In this document: positions 50,936 through 63,100 of the stretch, piece by piece
Layout: every line of letters starts with the position of its first letter
Position numbering within the stretch: position 1 is the first letter of the stretch
NCBI GenBank assembly: GCA_019914945.1
Contig: CM034109.1
Location: forward strand, 1,736,001-1,800,000
From: Typha latifolia
Lineage: Eukaryota; Streptophyta; Magnoliopsida; Poales; Typhaceae
Direction: 5' to 3'
Length of the DNA stretch: 64,000 bases
Program-made: the position numbers and the translations under genes
The notes under the pieces: model-generated
Seen by the model: the letters and a program-made list of their open reading frames with translations, nothing else
What the model was told of the DNA's origin: nothing
The model's database searches: none

Positions 50936-51726
50936 GTGAATCCATGCTCGAGACGACGTCGGTGAAGTCTGAATCGTATCAGATACAAATTGGATGGTGG
51001 CAAAAACTATTTGAACACTAAATAGTATTCATTGTGTAGTTGTATATAAGTAGCGGTTTTGTTCTTCCAAATATCATTATCCATCACTAGTAATAGTATA
51101 GACAACCATAAGTTAATAACTTAGAATTTTTGTTCTGAAAAATCTACCGAATCTACCTCTCATCTCTTGGCCTAGTGTTCTTACTCGCAGATCTTCGTGA
51201 CGAAAATTTATATGTCCCAGATTTTCTCTCAGCAATAATCTGGTGGATGATCTGAAAAAAATAAAAACATAGTTTTCAAGTGAGAGACAAACTTCATCTG
51301 GTCTAATCTCGGATATGTTTAAAGTTTGTGATAATTCGGTTTCTTTCTTTCCTAACCAGTCTCCTATTAACTAACTTTTCCTCATTTATTTCTTCGTGGA
51401 CCTCTTAGATTACTAGTTATCTAATTGAGGTCCTATGTCTAAATATGATGTTGACTTGTTGGAGTTGCACTGCTTAGAAGTCTTGGCCAACCGTAGAAAA
51501 TATTGTGAAACAAATCAGATCTAGATTTGATTGTAGAACAAACGACTTGCTCAAACTCTTGTTTGTACGCATATCGAATCTTCTACTAGTCATAGAAAAT
51601 GACAAACAATTTATAGTGTTTCTCTCGAGCTTCACGAAAAAAGAGATGAGTACATATAAATTTAATTATGAAATCGGATTGGACGTGTAGATATTTTTCA
51701 GCAAAGCAACAGTTATGCCTTGTGCT
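50936..51726. other. Upstream region of small-peptide gene 4
   Basis: Equivalent of 4126-4908. No gene recognised. Confidence 0.5.
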
Positions 51727-51734
51727 TATAAATA
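51727..51734 (+). promoter_or_regulatory. TATA box of small-peptide gene 4
   Basis: TATAAATA 67 bp before ATG 51794. Confidence 0.65.
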
Positions 51735-51793
51735 CAGGTGTGTACTCGAGCATGCAAAATTTATCACCACACCCCCTCTTCCATAGAATTTTA

Positions 51794-52114
51794 ATGGCTC
51801 TCAAAAAGATCCTCCTTACTTTTGTGATCCTTCTCTTTGCTGTCATCGGAGACATCGTCCCTCCCGTCAGGGCTCTGCGTCCACCCGTTGATAGTCCGGG
51901 ACACCGACACCCTATAGGGTCACACCCATATCCTGCTAGGGGGGGACCCTACACTCCTTCTCCTGGTCGTCGTCGTCCTCCTCCTTCTCAGACAACCACT
52001 GAAGAGAAGAAGAAAATCTCTACGATAGGTCAGTCGTATAAACACATAGATGCACACTCATTTTATTATATTAACTCATTAATTACTCTAAAATTTAATC
52101 GGGTAGAGAAATGA
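51794..52114 (+). CDS. Small secreted proline-rich peptide precursor (open copy)
   Basis: A 106-codon frame that I do not recognise by name. Residues 1 to ~27 form a classic secretion signal (MALKKILLTFVILLFAVIGD, with A27 as a likely cleavage site). The next ~40 residues are rich in Pro, Gly, Arg and His, with two copies of an SPG[HR]R[HR]P motif at 34-40 and 56-62 and two PY pairs at 45-46 and 52-53. A charged EEKKK follows. The style recalls precursors of hydroxyproline-containing signalling peptides such as CEPs, but the CEP consensus is not met and there is no SxS motif like that of SCOOP peptides. A second model splices at 52028|GTCAGT to the acceptor TTTTAATTTTCAG at 52591, ending ...GSTP at 52605. 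It lies 3.5 kb downstream of RLK copy 4 on the same strand, and its TATA box is well placed. No transcript evidence is available. Confidence 0.6.
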   Translation: MALKKILLTFVILLFAVIGDIVPPVRALRPPVDSPGHRHPIGSHPYPARGGPYTPSPGRRRPPPSQTTTEEKKKISTIGQSYKHIDAHSFYYINSLITLKFNRVEK

Positions 52115-53185
52115 TGACTTTTAACACAAACACTCACACTTAGAGCTTGGTAAAACTTTATATATTCATGCAAAGATAGGCACAACATGATTTGAACCTA
52201 TGATTTTTGGCACTGATACTATGTTAATTTACTAACTACTCTAAAACTTTAAGTTATAGAAAGACGGTGACTTTTATATTCTAACATATTTTATAATTTC
52301 TTCTCTAAACACTCCCCGAATAGCAAAGTTGATATCCTTGGGAGTTAAAATTTGATTCATTTAACATAAATATATAGTTTAGGAGGCATGCATACAGGAA
52401 AGTAAAGAACTTTTGAAATATTTACACCAGAAAGGCCAAATATGATAGTAGGAGCCAATTTAATGATTTTAATTAGATGGGCCTAAGGTTTTCAGATGGC
52501 CTAACATTTTAAAGTTAAACAGCAGCTCAGTTTTTCATCTTTAAAATGTTCTAACTTTTCTAATCATATCCTCTATGATTTTAATTTTCAGGTAGCACTC
52601 CTTAGTGCTAAAGATCAAAAGTCTATTATGCATCTATTGGTCTCCCACCATCGTTCTCTTAGTTGCTAGCTTTACAAAGAATAAATGAGCACATTATGTC
52701 AATACTGTGAGCAAATATATTTACCTCCTAATTATAATAATATTTTATAATTAAATTGCTCAGTGTACTTTAGTGTTATTCCTTATGTGCTCGTATGCAT
52801 ATGTATGTGTCCAGCTGAATGTCTATTTTAGATACTAAAATTGGCTTTTATAATTTACTCTTATATTTTTGGTAGGCTTTTGAATTGGGATCAAATATTT
52901 TGATTTACCAACATAAAGTATGAAAGAACTTAAACAATTAGGCATCATTTTTCAAACAATTAGCAATTTATAAATGGTCAGCTCAACATTTGTAGGGCCT
53001 TGGCAAAAATTCTAAATAGTGCCATTCCTAAAATGAGTTATACTAAATTCTAAACATTCTAATAACCACTAAAATTGGTTTTTTTATTACTAAAGCATAA
53101 CCAAGTGATCTATTTATATGAAAATGTATCTATAGAGAATATTGATAGATGTCAGGCCCTTTTAATTTTTCTAATTAATGAAAGT
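52115..53185. other. AT-rich stretch (unit 4), no gene seen
   Basis: Contains the possible splice acceptor at 52591 discussed with the small-peptide gene. Confidence 0.5.
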
Positions 53186-53420
53186 TAGGGGTGGCAATCG
53201 GGTTGAAGCGATTTAGATAGTGTCGATTTTTGATCGGGTCAACTTTATCTTAACATGAATATAGTTCGACTATTAAACGGATTGTATTTAGTAAATACGA
53301 ATACGATCCGTTTAGTAAACGGGTAACATGACCTATATAACCCGTTTAATAAATGAGTCCTATTAACACAAAACGATAATCTGTTTAACACAACACGATA
53401 ACACGATACAAATAACACAG
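53186..53420 (+). mobile_element. hAT-like terminal region (unit 4)
   Basis: Terminus TAGGGGTGGCAA and subterminal words as in unit 3. Confidence 0.5.
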
Positions 53421-54496
53421 TAATTTTTACCCTATAATAATCAATATTTATCGATTTATTCTATATAAGTGGTCTATTACACAGATAAGATGGTATCTTT
53501 TTAACTCAAAACTTATACAACACAACAAAAAAAAAAAAAACAATTTTAAGTATTCAACCATAAATCAAATAACACAGATTCATATACCAATTCAACCACC
53601 AACAATCAATATTAAATAAATAAATTTAGCTACTAATTTTAGTTCTAAGTTCCAATTGTTAAATCTAATAATGGCATGACAATTACAACATAGTTTCAAG
53701 TTCATAATTCAATCACCAACATCTAATCCATTATAAACTATAAATAATTTGAAATAAGCAAACCAGCCTTCTGTTTTATTATCCAACAATTATGACCCTA
53801 CCAAAAAGAATAAAAGTGAATGTAAATAACTAAGACAGAAAATATAAAAAGAATTAGTGAACATGATCTACAACGAGTTGGTGAACATTAGAATATTCAA
53901 CTGCTTCACTTATTTTAGATAAATATCAAGTTGCAGTGAAGGTCACATATAAAAGTTTTCATACAAGAAACTAACATATGGAATTCTTGTTGGATTACAT
54001 TTGAACGCTACAAGTAGAAGCTCATATCTACTGACTAGAGATAGACTAACTTATATAAACATCTCTTTGTTATAAATTATGAAGACAGATGTAACCTGAG
54101 ATGTCATCAATTAAAGTTATATATGGGTGACGTTTTTGCATGTTGGATCACTTGCTACTTATTTTTAACATATTCCAGTCAAATTAACAAATAGCTTTTC
54201 GTCTCCTTAATAGCAGGAAGTTCTCTAAGTTGCAATTATCATTGCATACAAATAGGAATTCTACCTTATCTGTTTATACTCTACTTCCTCACAGGGAACT
54301 TCAAACAGTACTATTAATATTCTTGAACAACTGCACTACCACCTAACTAGACATTCACTAAGCATTCTAGCTTTATTGACAGCTAACAAAAGAAATTTGA
54401 GAACTAAGCAAGCTCCTATATGAAAAAGAAGTATCTCGCTGCGTTAAGTTGCTCACTAGTGCCTAGTAATCACACTATAAGAATATAAAGCTTATA
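53421..54496. other. AT-rich stretch (unit 4), no gene seen
   Basis: Equivalent of 6611-7677. Confidence 0.5.
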
Positions 54497-54640
54497 CTAC
54501 TCGAACTAGGACTTGCCTTAGACTAATTCTAAAAGTTTATATGACTCGAACTAGAACTTGCCTTAGAGGCTTACATGACTTAATTGAACTTGCTTTAGTG
54601 GCTTACATGACTTAATTAGACTTGCCTTAAGGGATTACAT
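54497..54640 (+). repeat. Degenerate 32-nt tandem repeat (unit 4)
   Basis: Same arrangement as 7678-7822. Confidence 0.75.
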
Positions 54641-55558
54641 AAAAGATAAAGATTACTTAGCTAAATCAGCCTTCCTTATCCTTCTCGGATTGATTCTTCT
54701 TTATACCACAGATAGAGTCCGAGTTTGGAGAAACCTTGAATACAAAAGTTGTAGATCAGGATGTTTTCGATCTTCTCCAAGTGGTTTTGTAATATTTAGT
54801 TTCTCCGGAATATCCTTTGAATAGATTTCCAAAACTGCGCATAGTTGAATTAGTTAACTAACAAATTCTAATCTAATAAGGCTCTAATTAAAGCAAATAA
54901 GCAGATAAGATAACTAGACTCCATCTATTGAGCTAAATCTCCCCTTGATGTGATTCGATCTGACTCAATTAGCATTACACCAAAGCTATAACACCCTATT
55001 ATACTCTATATTCATAATCTGCATATACTTATAGTGTGCCTATGCTTGTGCTAGCACAGATCGTTTTCGTGTATGTTCAATATCAATATTATATTATAGG
55101 AGAATTAGAAAATTCCTATTTATATGAAGATTATGTGAGACATTACAATGAGCAATATAATTAGTTGATCAATTTTGATGAATATCGATAATATTTAATA
55201 CAATATTCTCATGTTATTCTTGTGCTAACAAATAAAGTCTTTGATCCTCCTATATATCTTAGAATTCACATTACACTTCTTATTATATTTCTTAACATTT
55301 GTCTTATAATCAATATGAAAAGTATTAATGTAATGACAAGATAATTGAACAAAAAAGGAGAAGAATATACATATATAAAACACAGAACATCTACTTATAT
55401 GATTTTATAAACAAAAATATAAGTATAAACAAAATCTAATCAATAACTATTTGGTGATTCTTACCTTTGTTTAACTCATCATTAATTATATATAAAATAG
55501 TCACAATCTAATTATGTAAAAGTATGTAAGCTTAGTGTTATATTTTTTTTACAAAATA

Positions 55559-55559
<1 letters not shown>
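54641..55559. other. AT-rich stretch (unit 4), no gene seen
   Basis: Equivalent of 7823-8744. Confidence 0.4.

Positions 55560-55597
<38 letters not shown>
55560..55597. repeat. (TA)19 microsatellite
   Basis: Uninterrupted TA dinucleotides. Confidence 0.95.
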
Positions 55598-55600
<3 letters not shown>

Positions 55601-55807
55601 CATGAACATAAGATATATGAATTTGATTATTATTAATTAAGATATATGTATCAACCTAATATAAGCTATATATGTATAATTATTATAATTAGTTAATTAT
55701 CATGCTTATCATACTTTGCTAATAAATATGTTAGTGAGTACATATTTTTTAAAATAATTAACTGTGTAATTAAATAATTAAAAAGGAGAGAAAATCTCTA
55801 TATTATA

Positions 55808-56690
55808 GTGCTGGGCTTGCAGTTAACAGAGAGAGGGGAACGAAGGGAGAAGAAAAGGAAGGAGAAGAAGAAGAAGATAAGAAGAAAGAGAAGGGAAGGG
55901 AGGGGGAAACCGAGTCAACGAGGAGGGGCCTGGCTGCTGCTGGCTAGCTTGCGATCGGCCTCTCGCCGGCTGTTCAGTTCCGACGAGAGAGAGAGAGAGA
56001 GAAAGAGGGAGGGAGGGAGAGAGAGAGAGAGAAGAAGAAGAAGAGAAGAAAATAGAGGAGGGGAAAGGCCTCATTAGCGGCTTCTCTGTAGTAGTAGTGG
56101 TGGCAATAGTTCGAGGACGGGAGCAAGAATCAGGAGAGAAATTTGAGAGAAAGAAGAGAACAGAAGAGAGAGAAGAAGAAGAAGAAGAAGAAGAAGAAGA
56201 AGAAGACCTCCCCTGCACCCTCTTCCTCGTCATTGGAAAAGGAGAATGTTTCTTTCCATTCCTCATGAGAAATGGTGGGCAGCTACCCGACGGCCGAGAT
56301 GTGCGTTCGTACTAAGTAATTTAGTACAAACTATAGAATGGATTGTCGGTCATGAACATCGTAAGGTGCTGCTCTTCGCGAATCCCAGCATAGAAGAAGA
56401 AGAAAAAGAGAAATAGAGACGAAGAATAGTCGAAGTGGGAGGCACGAGTGCGTTGCGCCCTCGGCGCGCGATGTTGCATGGTACATCGTCATCGCCACGG
56501 TTCAGCCCGACCATGCCACGTCATGCCATGCATTACCCTTTCTTCCTATCTTCTTTTTTCTTTTTTATTATTAATTTTAATTTTATTTCATTTCATATAT
56601 TATTATTATTATTATTATTTCATTACTATCATTATTTATTTATTTATTTATTTATTATTTAATATTTAGGGCTGGGTTATTACAATTGCT
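55808..56690. mobile_element. Purine-rich and GC-rich LTR-like block (unit 4)
   Basis: Equivalent of 8985-9861. Here several CAG triplets of units 2 and 3 read CGG (near 56079, 56117, 56498), a different replacement from that seen in unit 1. Confidence 0.4.
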
Positions 56691-57541
56691 CACTTGTTCT
56701 AACGCGATATTGTCTATCTATCACTTTGTTCATCTAGAATTGCTCATTGTCACTGCTCATCTGTACTTTTCGTCCATCACTGTTTATGTAGAATTGTTCA
56801 TCCCGTTAGTCCGCTCGAATTCCAATGGCCAATATTGATTTTTCTCAATTTAGACTTTAGAGACACATTGTCAATTACAGAAAACTTACAATCTACCCCT
56901 TGACAATTTTGTGACAAAATAAGCGTCGCCATAAAAAATCTAATATAGAAAACATTCCAAGCCCAATTCTGCAATAAAAAATATCAATCCAAATTCTATG
57001 AAATTTATATCGCCATAAGTTTGAATTTTTAAAATTACAAATCGTTCACATATCAAAAAATTTAACAGTTCAGGTCACATATTATTTTCCAAGTGTTTTG
57101 ATACTTAGAAGTACTTCACAATAATCTAGGAGATGAATGTTTACTGAAAATACTCAATAATATACAAATAACTTTAAATAGAAAGCAAGGCAAACATGAC
57201 AAAGATGGCAAGAATTTTATGTGGAAAACCTCATAAAACCTATGTATCATTTTTCTATGATCAAATCAACCACTAACAAATATTGCAAATACAAAAATTA
57301 CTTACAGAGCACCTATTGAACCCTAGCCTACAACTATATTTGAAGTTCTCTTGCTCTCTAGATAAGTTGCTTCAAATGGTCGATAAACTAATCTCAATGA
57401 CCCTCAACATCGGATGTCCTGTATTAGTAACCCTCGAGACAACAACTCACTCCAAGAAATAACGCAATAAAAATGATTCGAAATCTCTAATGAATCCTAT
57501 CTTTCTAAAATCTTCGGATCGCCAAGAATGCTTATTTAACA
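56691..57541. other. AT-rich stretch (unit 4), no gene seen
   Basis: CACTGTTC words read CACTTGTTC and CACTTTGTTC (near 56691 and 56723), both changes at CTG. Confidence 0.45.
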
Positions 57542-59228
57542 ATTGGGTTATTTGCAACAAAAAACCACTTAGTTTTCGTTTTGATGAGTGAGGGTTGTTT
57601 CATGTTTCTACTGCATATGAGGTTTTTTCCTTTCTTTCTTCCAAGTTTGCCCTTCTGCCATTTAGTACTCATTAAATGCTACTGGGATAATGTAAGAGAG
57701 AAATGATTCATACCTATTTTTTCTTCTTCTTATGCTGTTACTCTTGCTTCTTCTTCTTCTTCGTCTTCTTCTTTTTTGTTATTATTTATTTCTCTTCTTT
57801 TGCTACTGTTTTATTTTTTTCTATCTCTTAATCTTATTTTTTAATACAAGTCTCTCTAATCGCTCTTTAATTAATAAAGTAAGAGACTAATTAAAAATAG
57901 TTTAAATAAATAAAAACTTCTTAATCAATATCTCAAAAATAGAACTTAATCTATATTACAACTAAATTATAATATATATTAAAAAAATTGTGAATTACTG
58001 TCAGAATTATTCTTTGTTCTGCTATAGATATATTTCGAATTTCAAGAAACTTCGAATACAAAAAGCCTCAAGTAACGGTGGAGGAGCTGGTGGCGATGTT
58101 AGAGGAGAGGAAGAGGGCTATATAAAGATGTATTTTTATCGTCATAATTTTTTCTTTCTTAGTTGTTCATAACTTACACATGCTTACGAGAGATATTTTC
58201 ATCATATTGCTATCACATGACTGTCTGAAATATATAATAGAACCCTAATAGAAGGGGCTAAGTGAGTTATTTCTAAAAGTTCAAAGGGTTAGTGTGTTCA
58301 GGGGGTCGGTGTAGAAATGGGTGATAGTTCAGGGGGTGAAAAAGAAATTATTTTTAAATATAATAACAACTTTCGTTGTTCTTTTTATAGACTACATAAT
58401 TTACATACTTCATCATTTTAATTAATAAAGAAAGAGAAGAAGAAAAAAAGAAGAAGAAGAAGCAATAACAACAAAAAGTTAGTAGTAGAAGAAAATATAT
58501 TAACAACTTCCACAAATATAATGATAACTTTTATTGTTTTTAACAATTTTTATTATTTTTAATACATTGTAGAATTTACACGGTTACAATTTTCATAGAA
58601 ACAAACAATAATCTATAGAATCATACTTTTAGTTATTGAACTAATTATAATTATCTCACCACTATCTGTAATTAATCTCTTACTTTATTAATTAAAGAGT
58701 GATTAGATAGAATTATATAGAAAAAAAAAAGAACAATTAAGAGATAGAAGAAGAAAAAGAACAAACATAAGCAATAACGAAAAGAAAGATGAAAAAGAAG
58801 AAGGAGAAGAGGAAGAAGAAAAAAAAAAAAGGAAAAAGAAAACATATTAACAACTTCCGTAGATATAATAATAATTTTTATTATTTTTTTTAACGTACAC
58901 TTTTTATACATTATAAAATTTACATATTTTACCATTATAATTTGCGTAAAACAAACAATAATCATACAAAGTTATATTTTTTTAGTTACTTAATTAATTA
59001 TGATTATCTCATCACTATCTCCGATCAATCTCTAATTTATTAATTAAACAGTAATTATAGAGATTTGTATAGAAAGAAAGACTAAGAGATAAAAGAAGGA
59101 AAAGAATGATAGATAGCATTGCAGAATTTATTATATGAAGTAGAAGATGGAAAAAGATGAAGAAGAGTACATGGCTATTTTTCTCTCTTATAGTGTCCCA
59201 TAAATACTTAATGAGGCACTAAATAACA
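57542..59228. mobile_element. Composite foldback element (unit 4)
   Basis: Same arrangement as unit 1. The stretch ttttttctgtacac reads tttttttaacgtacac near 58885, again at a CTG. Confidence 0.65.
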
Positions 59229-59656
59229 TAATAGAAACCAAAAATAGACCTGACTAACCAAATTTAAAAACCAGGTGGGCTTTTCATGCAAAAACCCAAC
59301 TCAATTCAACTCTTATAAAATTTGTGATACATAGAAATTCAAATATTTTATGGTCATGCTCTTACAAAGTATTTTTAAATACGTTCAAATAGATTTTCTG
59401 TACACAAATTGCCGATACGAGAATATAACAAGTTATATAGATCACAATTATTAGTCTAATATTAGAGTAAAATAGCTGAAAAGAATTTCGAATAATATAT
59501 ATAAAATAATTAGTACTAAAGATAATAATACTAATCTAAGAATTATCCAATCAAAGATCGCATTATAACAATTATAGTTGTTATAAGGACTTGTACTAAC
59601 TACAAAGATATAATACTATTAATGAATTCAGTTTAATTTGGGAAAACAGTAACGTG
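59229..59656. other. AT-rich stretch (unit 4), no gene seen
   Basis: Distal upstream region of RLK copy 5. Confidence 0.5.
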
Positions 59657-59719
59657 GAAGAAGAAGAAGAAGAAGAAGAAGAAGAAGAAGAAGAAGAAGA
59701 AGAAGAAGAAGAAGAAGAA
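59657..59719. repeat. (GAA)21 microsatellite upstream of RLK copy 5
   Basis: Pure GAA triplets, 467 bp before the start codon. Followed by the AGGTGC...GCACCT hairpin at 59758-59777. Confidence 0.95.
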
Positions 59720-60046
59720 AGTGCTCCTCGATCCGATAGAAAATGGTTAAAAGATAGGAGGTGCGGGGTTTGCACCTATCGGAAAAAAAAATTTAGAGGG
59801 ATGACTTTAACATGTAGACTATTGGATCTTAGTGTTGGTGTCCACCTCTCATTCTGTTGGTTTTCCAAAGGTTTAAAGAAAAATTTAGAGAGACGACTCT
59901 GACTCTTCTCTATACATCAAGTCATGTGGAAATTGGTCCTTCTCTTAAGTGTCTGTGGAGCACAGAGAAGTTCTCTTGACAAAACAAGAGAATTCCAAGG
60001 CATGCTTTAAAGGGTACCTTGGAAGTTCACACTCCAATATCAAAAC

Positions 60047-60117
60047 GACGTATTGAAGACGTTATTGATAGTTTTTCCCTTTGAAATGACCCTAAGTGAG
60101 TGGTAAGTCTATATAAA
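60047..60117 (+). promoter_or_regulatory. Promoter of RLK copy 5: paired GACGT sites and TATA
   Basis: GACGT at 60047 and 60058; TATATAAA at 60110-60117, 69 bp before the ATG. A TTGAC core lies at 59976. Confidence 0.55.
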
Positions 60118-60185
60118 CCCCAGAACTCTTTGAGTTTTTACAACAACAAAATTAACTGTCTTTGGCCTTTCAGTTAGATTTAGCT

Positions 60186-63100
60186 ATGAATCCCTTGTTG
60201 TCTATCCTAACGTTCCTCTCGTCGGTTTTACTGCTACTCCCAATTCTCCCAAGTGTTGCAAAATTGGCATCACTTGATTCGCAAGGGAGAGCCCTCCTCC
60301 AATGGAGAACAAGCCTTAAGAGTCATGAAGCCATAGCCTCATGGAATCTTAAGACTAGTCCATGCAATTGGACTGGCATCACATGCAGTAGTGCCACGCA
60401 TTTAGGGTTGAGCATGATCACCACGATATCTCTACCAGGGATGGGTCTTGTAGGGATGTTGGATGTCCTCGATTTCTCGACGTTGGCAACCTTAACAAGT
60501 CTCAACCTCACCGTCAACCAATTGGATGGATCCATTCCAACTTCCGTTCTTGCTCTTTCTAAGCTCACCTCTCTTGATCTCTCTATGAATCAGATAAGTG
60601 GCTCCATACCTCCTTCTCTCAATAACTTGACGAATCTTAGAATCTTAGACTTGTCTCAAAATAATCTTTCAGGTCCCATCCCAAAAGAATTAGGAGACCT
60701 ACAGAGTCTATTAAGCTTGCATTTGTCTTTGAACATCTTGAGTGGCTCTATTCCGTATGAAATAGGACATCTCTCTAACTTGAATGAATTATTTCTCCCT
60801 AATAACAGCCTAATAGGTCCAATACCTTCAAGTCTGGGGAACTTGACGAATCTCGCTCTTTTAAACCTTTGGAGTAATCAACTCTCTGGTTCTATTCCTC
60901 ATGAAATAGGAAAGTTAACAGTTATGGTTGTTTTAGATGTCAGCAACAATAGCCTTACAGGTCTAATACCTTCAAGTTTGGGGAACTTGACCAAGCTCAC
61001 TACCTTAAACCTTTGGGGTAATAAGCTCTCTAATTCCATTCCACATGAAATAGGTAATTTAGTGAACTTGAAGGACTTGGAACTCCAAGATAACCAACGA
61101 CGGGTCTCATCCCAAAAAATTTAGGGAACTTGACCATGCTTGAAACCATGTACCTATATAGTAACAAGCTCAATGGTGTGATCCCTCATCAAATAGGAAA
61201 TCTCGCAAATATGGTTGATTTAGAATTTCCCAATAATAGCCTAACAGGTCCAATACCTTCAAGTTTGGGGAACTTGACCAAGCTCAATTATTTATACCTT
61301 TGGGGTAATCAGCTCTCTGGTTCCATTCCTAATGAAATAGGGAATCTAGTGAACTTGAAGGACTTAGAGTTCTCTCTTAACCAATTAACCGGTTCTATTC
61401 CGAGAAGTTTAGGAAACTTGACCATGCTTGAGGCCATGTACCTCGATGATAACAATTTCACTAGTATCATCCCTCATGAAATAGGGAAGCTGGCAAATCT
61501 GGTTTATTTAAATGTCTTCAACAGTAGCATTACAGGCCCAATTCCCTCAAGTCTTGGGAACTTGGGAAAGCTCAATATTTTAAACCTTTGTTGTAATCAG
61601 CTATCTGGGTCCATTGCTCCATCATTTGGTAATTTGAGCAACATCCAATACCTTGGACTAGCCAATAATCATTTAAGTACTAGTTCTTTACCTCAAGAAC
61701 TAGCAAATATCACAAGCTTACAAAGAATGCGACTTGATAGAAATCAACTTAAGGGAGATATCTCTAACTTTGGAGTGTATCCCAATTTGATATTTGCGGA
61801 TTTGAGCTTCAACAAGTTCTCCGGTATGCTCTCGCACCATTGGGGAGAATGCTACAATTTGACGAGCTTAACAATCTCCAACAATGAGCTCAACGGACAC
61901 ATACCTTCGAGCATTGGACAACTATCTAAAATCCAGGTGCTTGATCTTTCATCCAATAACCTGGAAGGGGAGATTCCAATAGAATTAGGCAAGTTGTCTC
62001 AATTGTACTACTTGGATCTGAGTAATAACTTACTCTTTGGTGAGATACCTCAAGAGCTTGGAAACCTACTCAAAATACAGAATTTAGATCTATCAGCTAA
62101 CAACCTTAGTGGATCGATTCAAGGCAATTTTGGGGGTTGTCATGAACTTCTATTTTTAAAGTTGAGCAACAACCGTTTAAATGGAAGCATCCCCATTCAA
62201 ATTGGAGGTCTAGTAAACCTACAAGAATTACTAGATCTTAGTCATAATTCATTTTCTAGAAGCATACCATCCCAACTAAGTGAACTAGTTATGCTACAAG
62301 TTTTGAATCTCTCACACAATGCATTGAGTGGATCTATCCCCACATCCTTTCAAGATATGGCTAGCTTAACAAATATAGACTTATCCTATAATGAACTGGA
62401 GGGGCCTCTTCCTGCTAGCCAAGTTTTCAAGAAAGCGCCGATGGAGTGGTTTACCCATAATAAAGATCTATGCTGTGAGGCGTCAGGCTTGGCTCTATGT
62501 AGTTCAAGCCCTTCAAGTAGAAGTTCTAGAAGTAAACAAAGTCAGGTTATTACGTTGGTTGTTCTACCTATTCTTGGATCCTTGGTTCTCTTCGCGGGGT
62601 TTGCCGTATTCTTATGGAAAAGGAAGCAAAGCTCTAAACACGATACAAGTGAGATTGATAAAAGTGGGTTCTTGTTAGGAAACGTTGATGGAAAAGATTT
62701 ATATAAGGATATCATTGAAATAACAGAGAATTTTGATGAAAAGTTTTGCATTGGCAAAGGTGCATATGGAAGTGTTTACAAAATTACCTTACCCAGAGGA
62801 GTAAGAATAGGAGAATTTCAACTACCAAAAGAAAAAATAATTGCTGTGAAGAAAATTCATCAAACGGAAGAAGAAAGATTGATAGACAACCAACTTTTTT
62901 ATTATGAGATACAAACACTATCTGAAATACGACATCGGAATATCCTGAAGTTTTATGGCTACTGTTCAACTGATCAACATAGGCTTATTGTTTGTGAGTA
63001 CTTGGAGAGAGGAAATTTAGCAGTCATTCTTACACATGATGCATATGCCATTGAGTTAGATTGGATCAAAAGGTTGAATGTTATTGGAGATGTTGCTCAT

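Larger units (their letters stand above)
46805..62443 (+). repeat. Tandem unit 4 of ~15.6 kb array
   Basis: 15639 bp, the longest unit. It holds the only fully open small-peptide gene and, at its right end, the start of RLK copy 5. Confidence 0.95.

Noticed and set aside
59758..59777. Short hairpin AGGTGC...GCACCT as a possible small RNA
   Set aside because: The stem is too short for a microRNA precursor and nothing else supports transcription.
60162..60185. In-frame TTG upstream of the receptor ATG as a start
   Set aside because: The ATG at 60186 begins a standard signal peptide and lies 69 bp after the TATA box. A non-ATG start is not needed.
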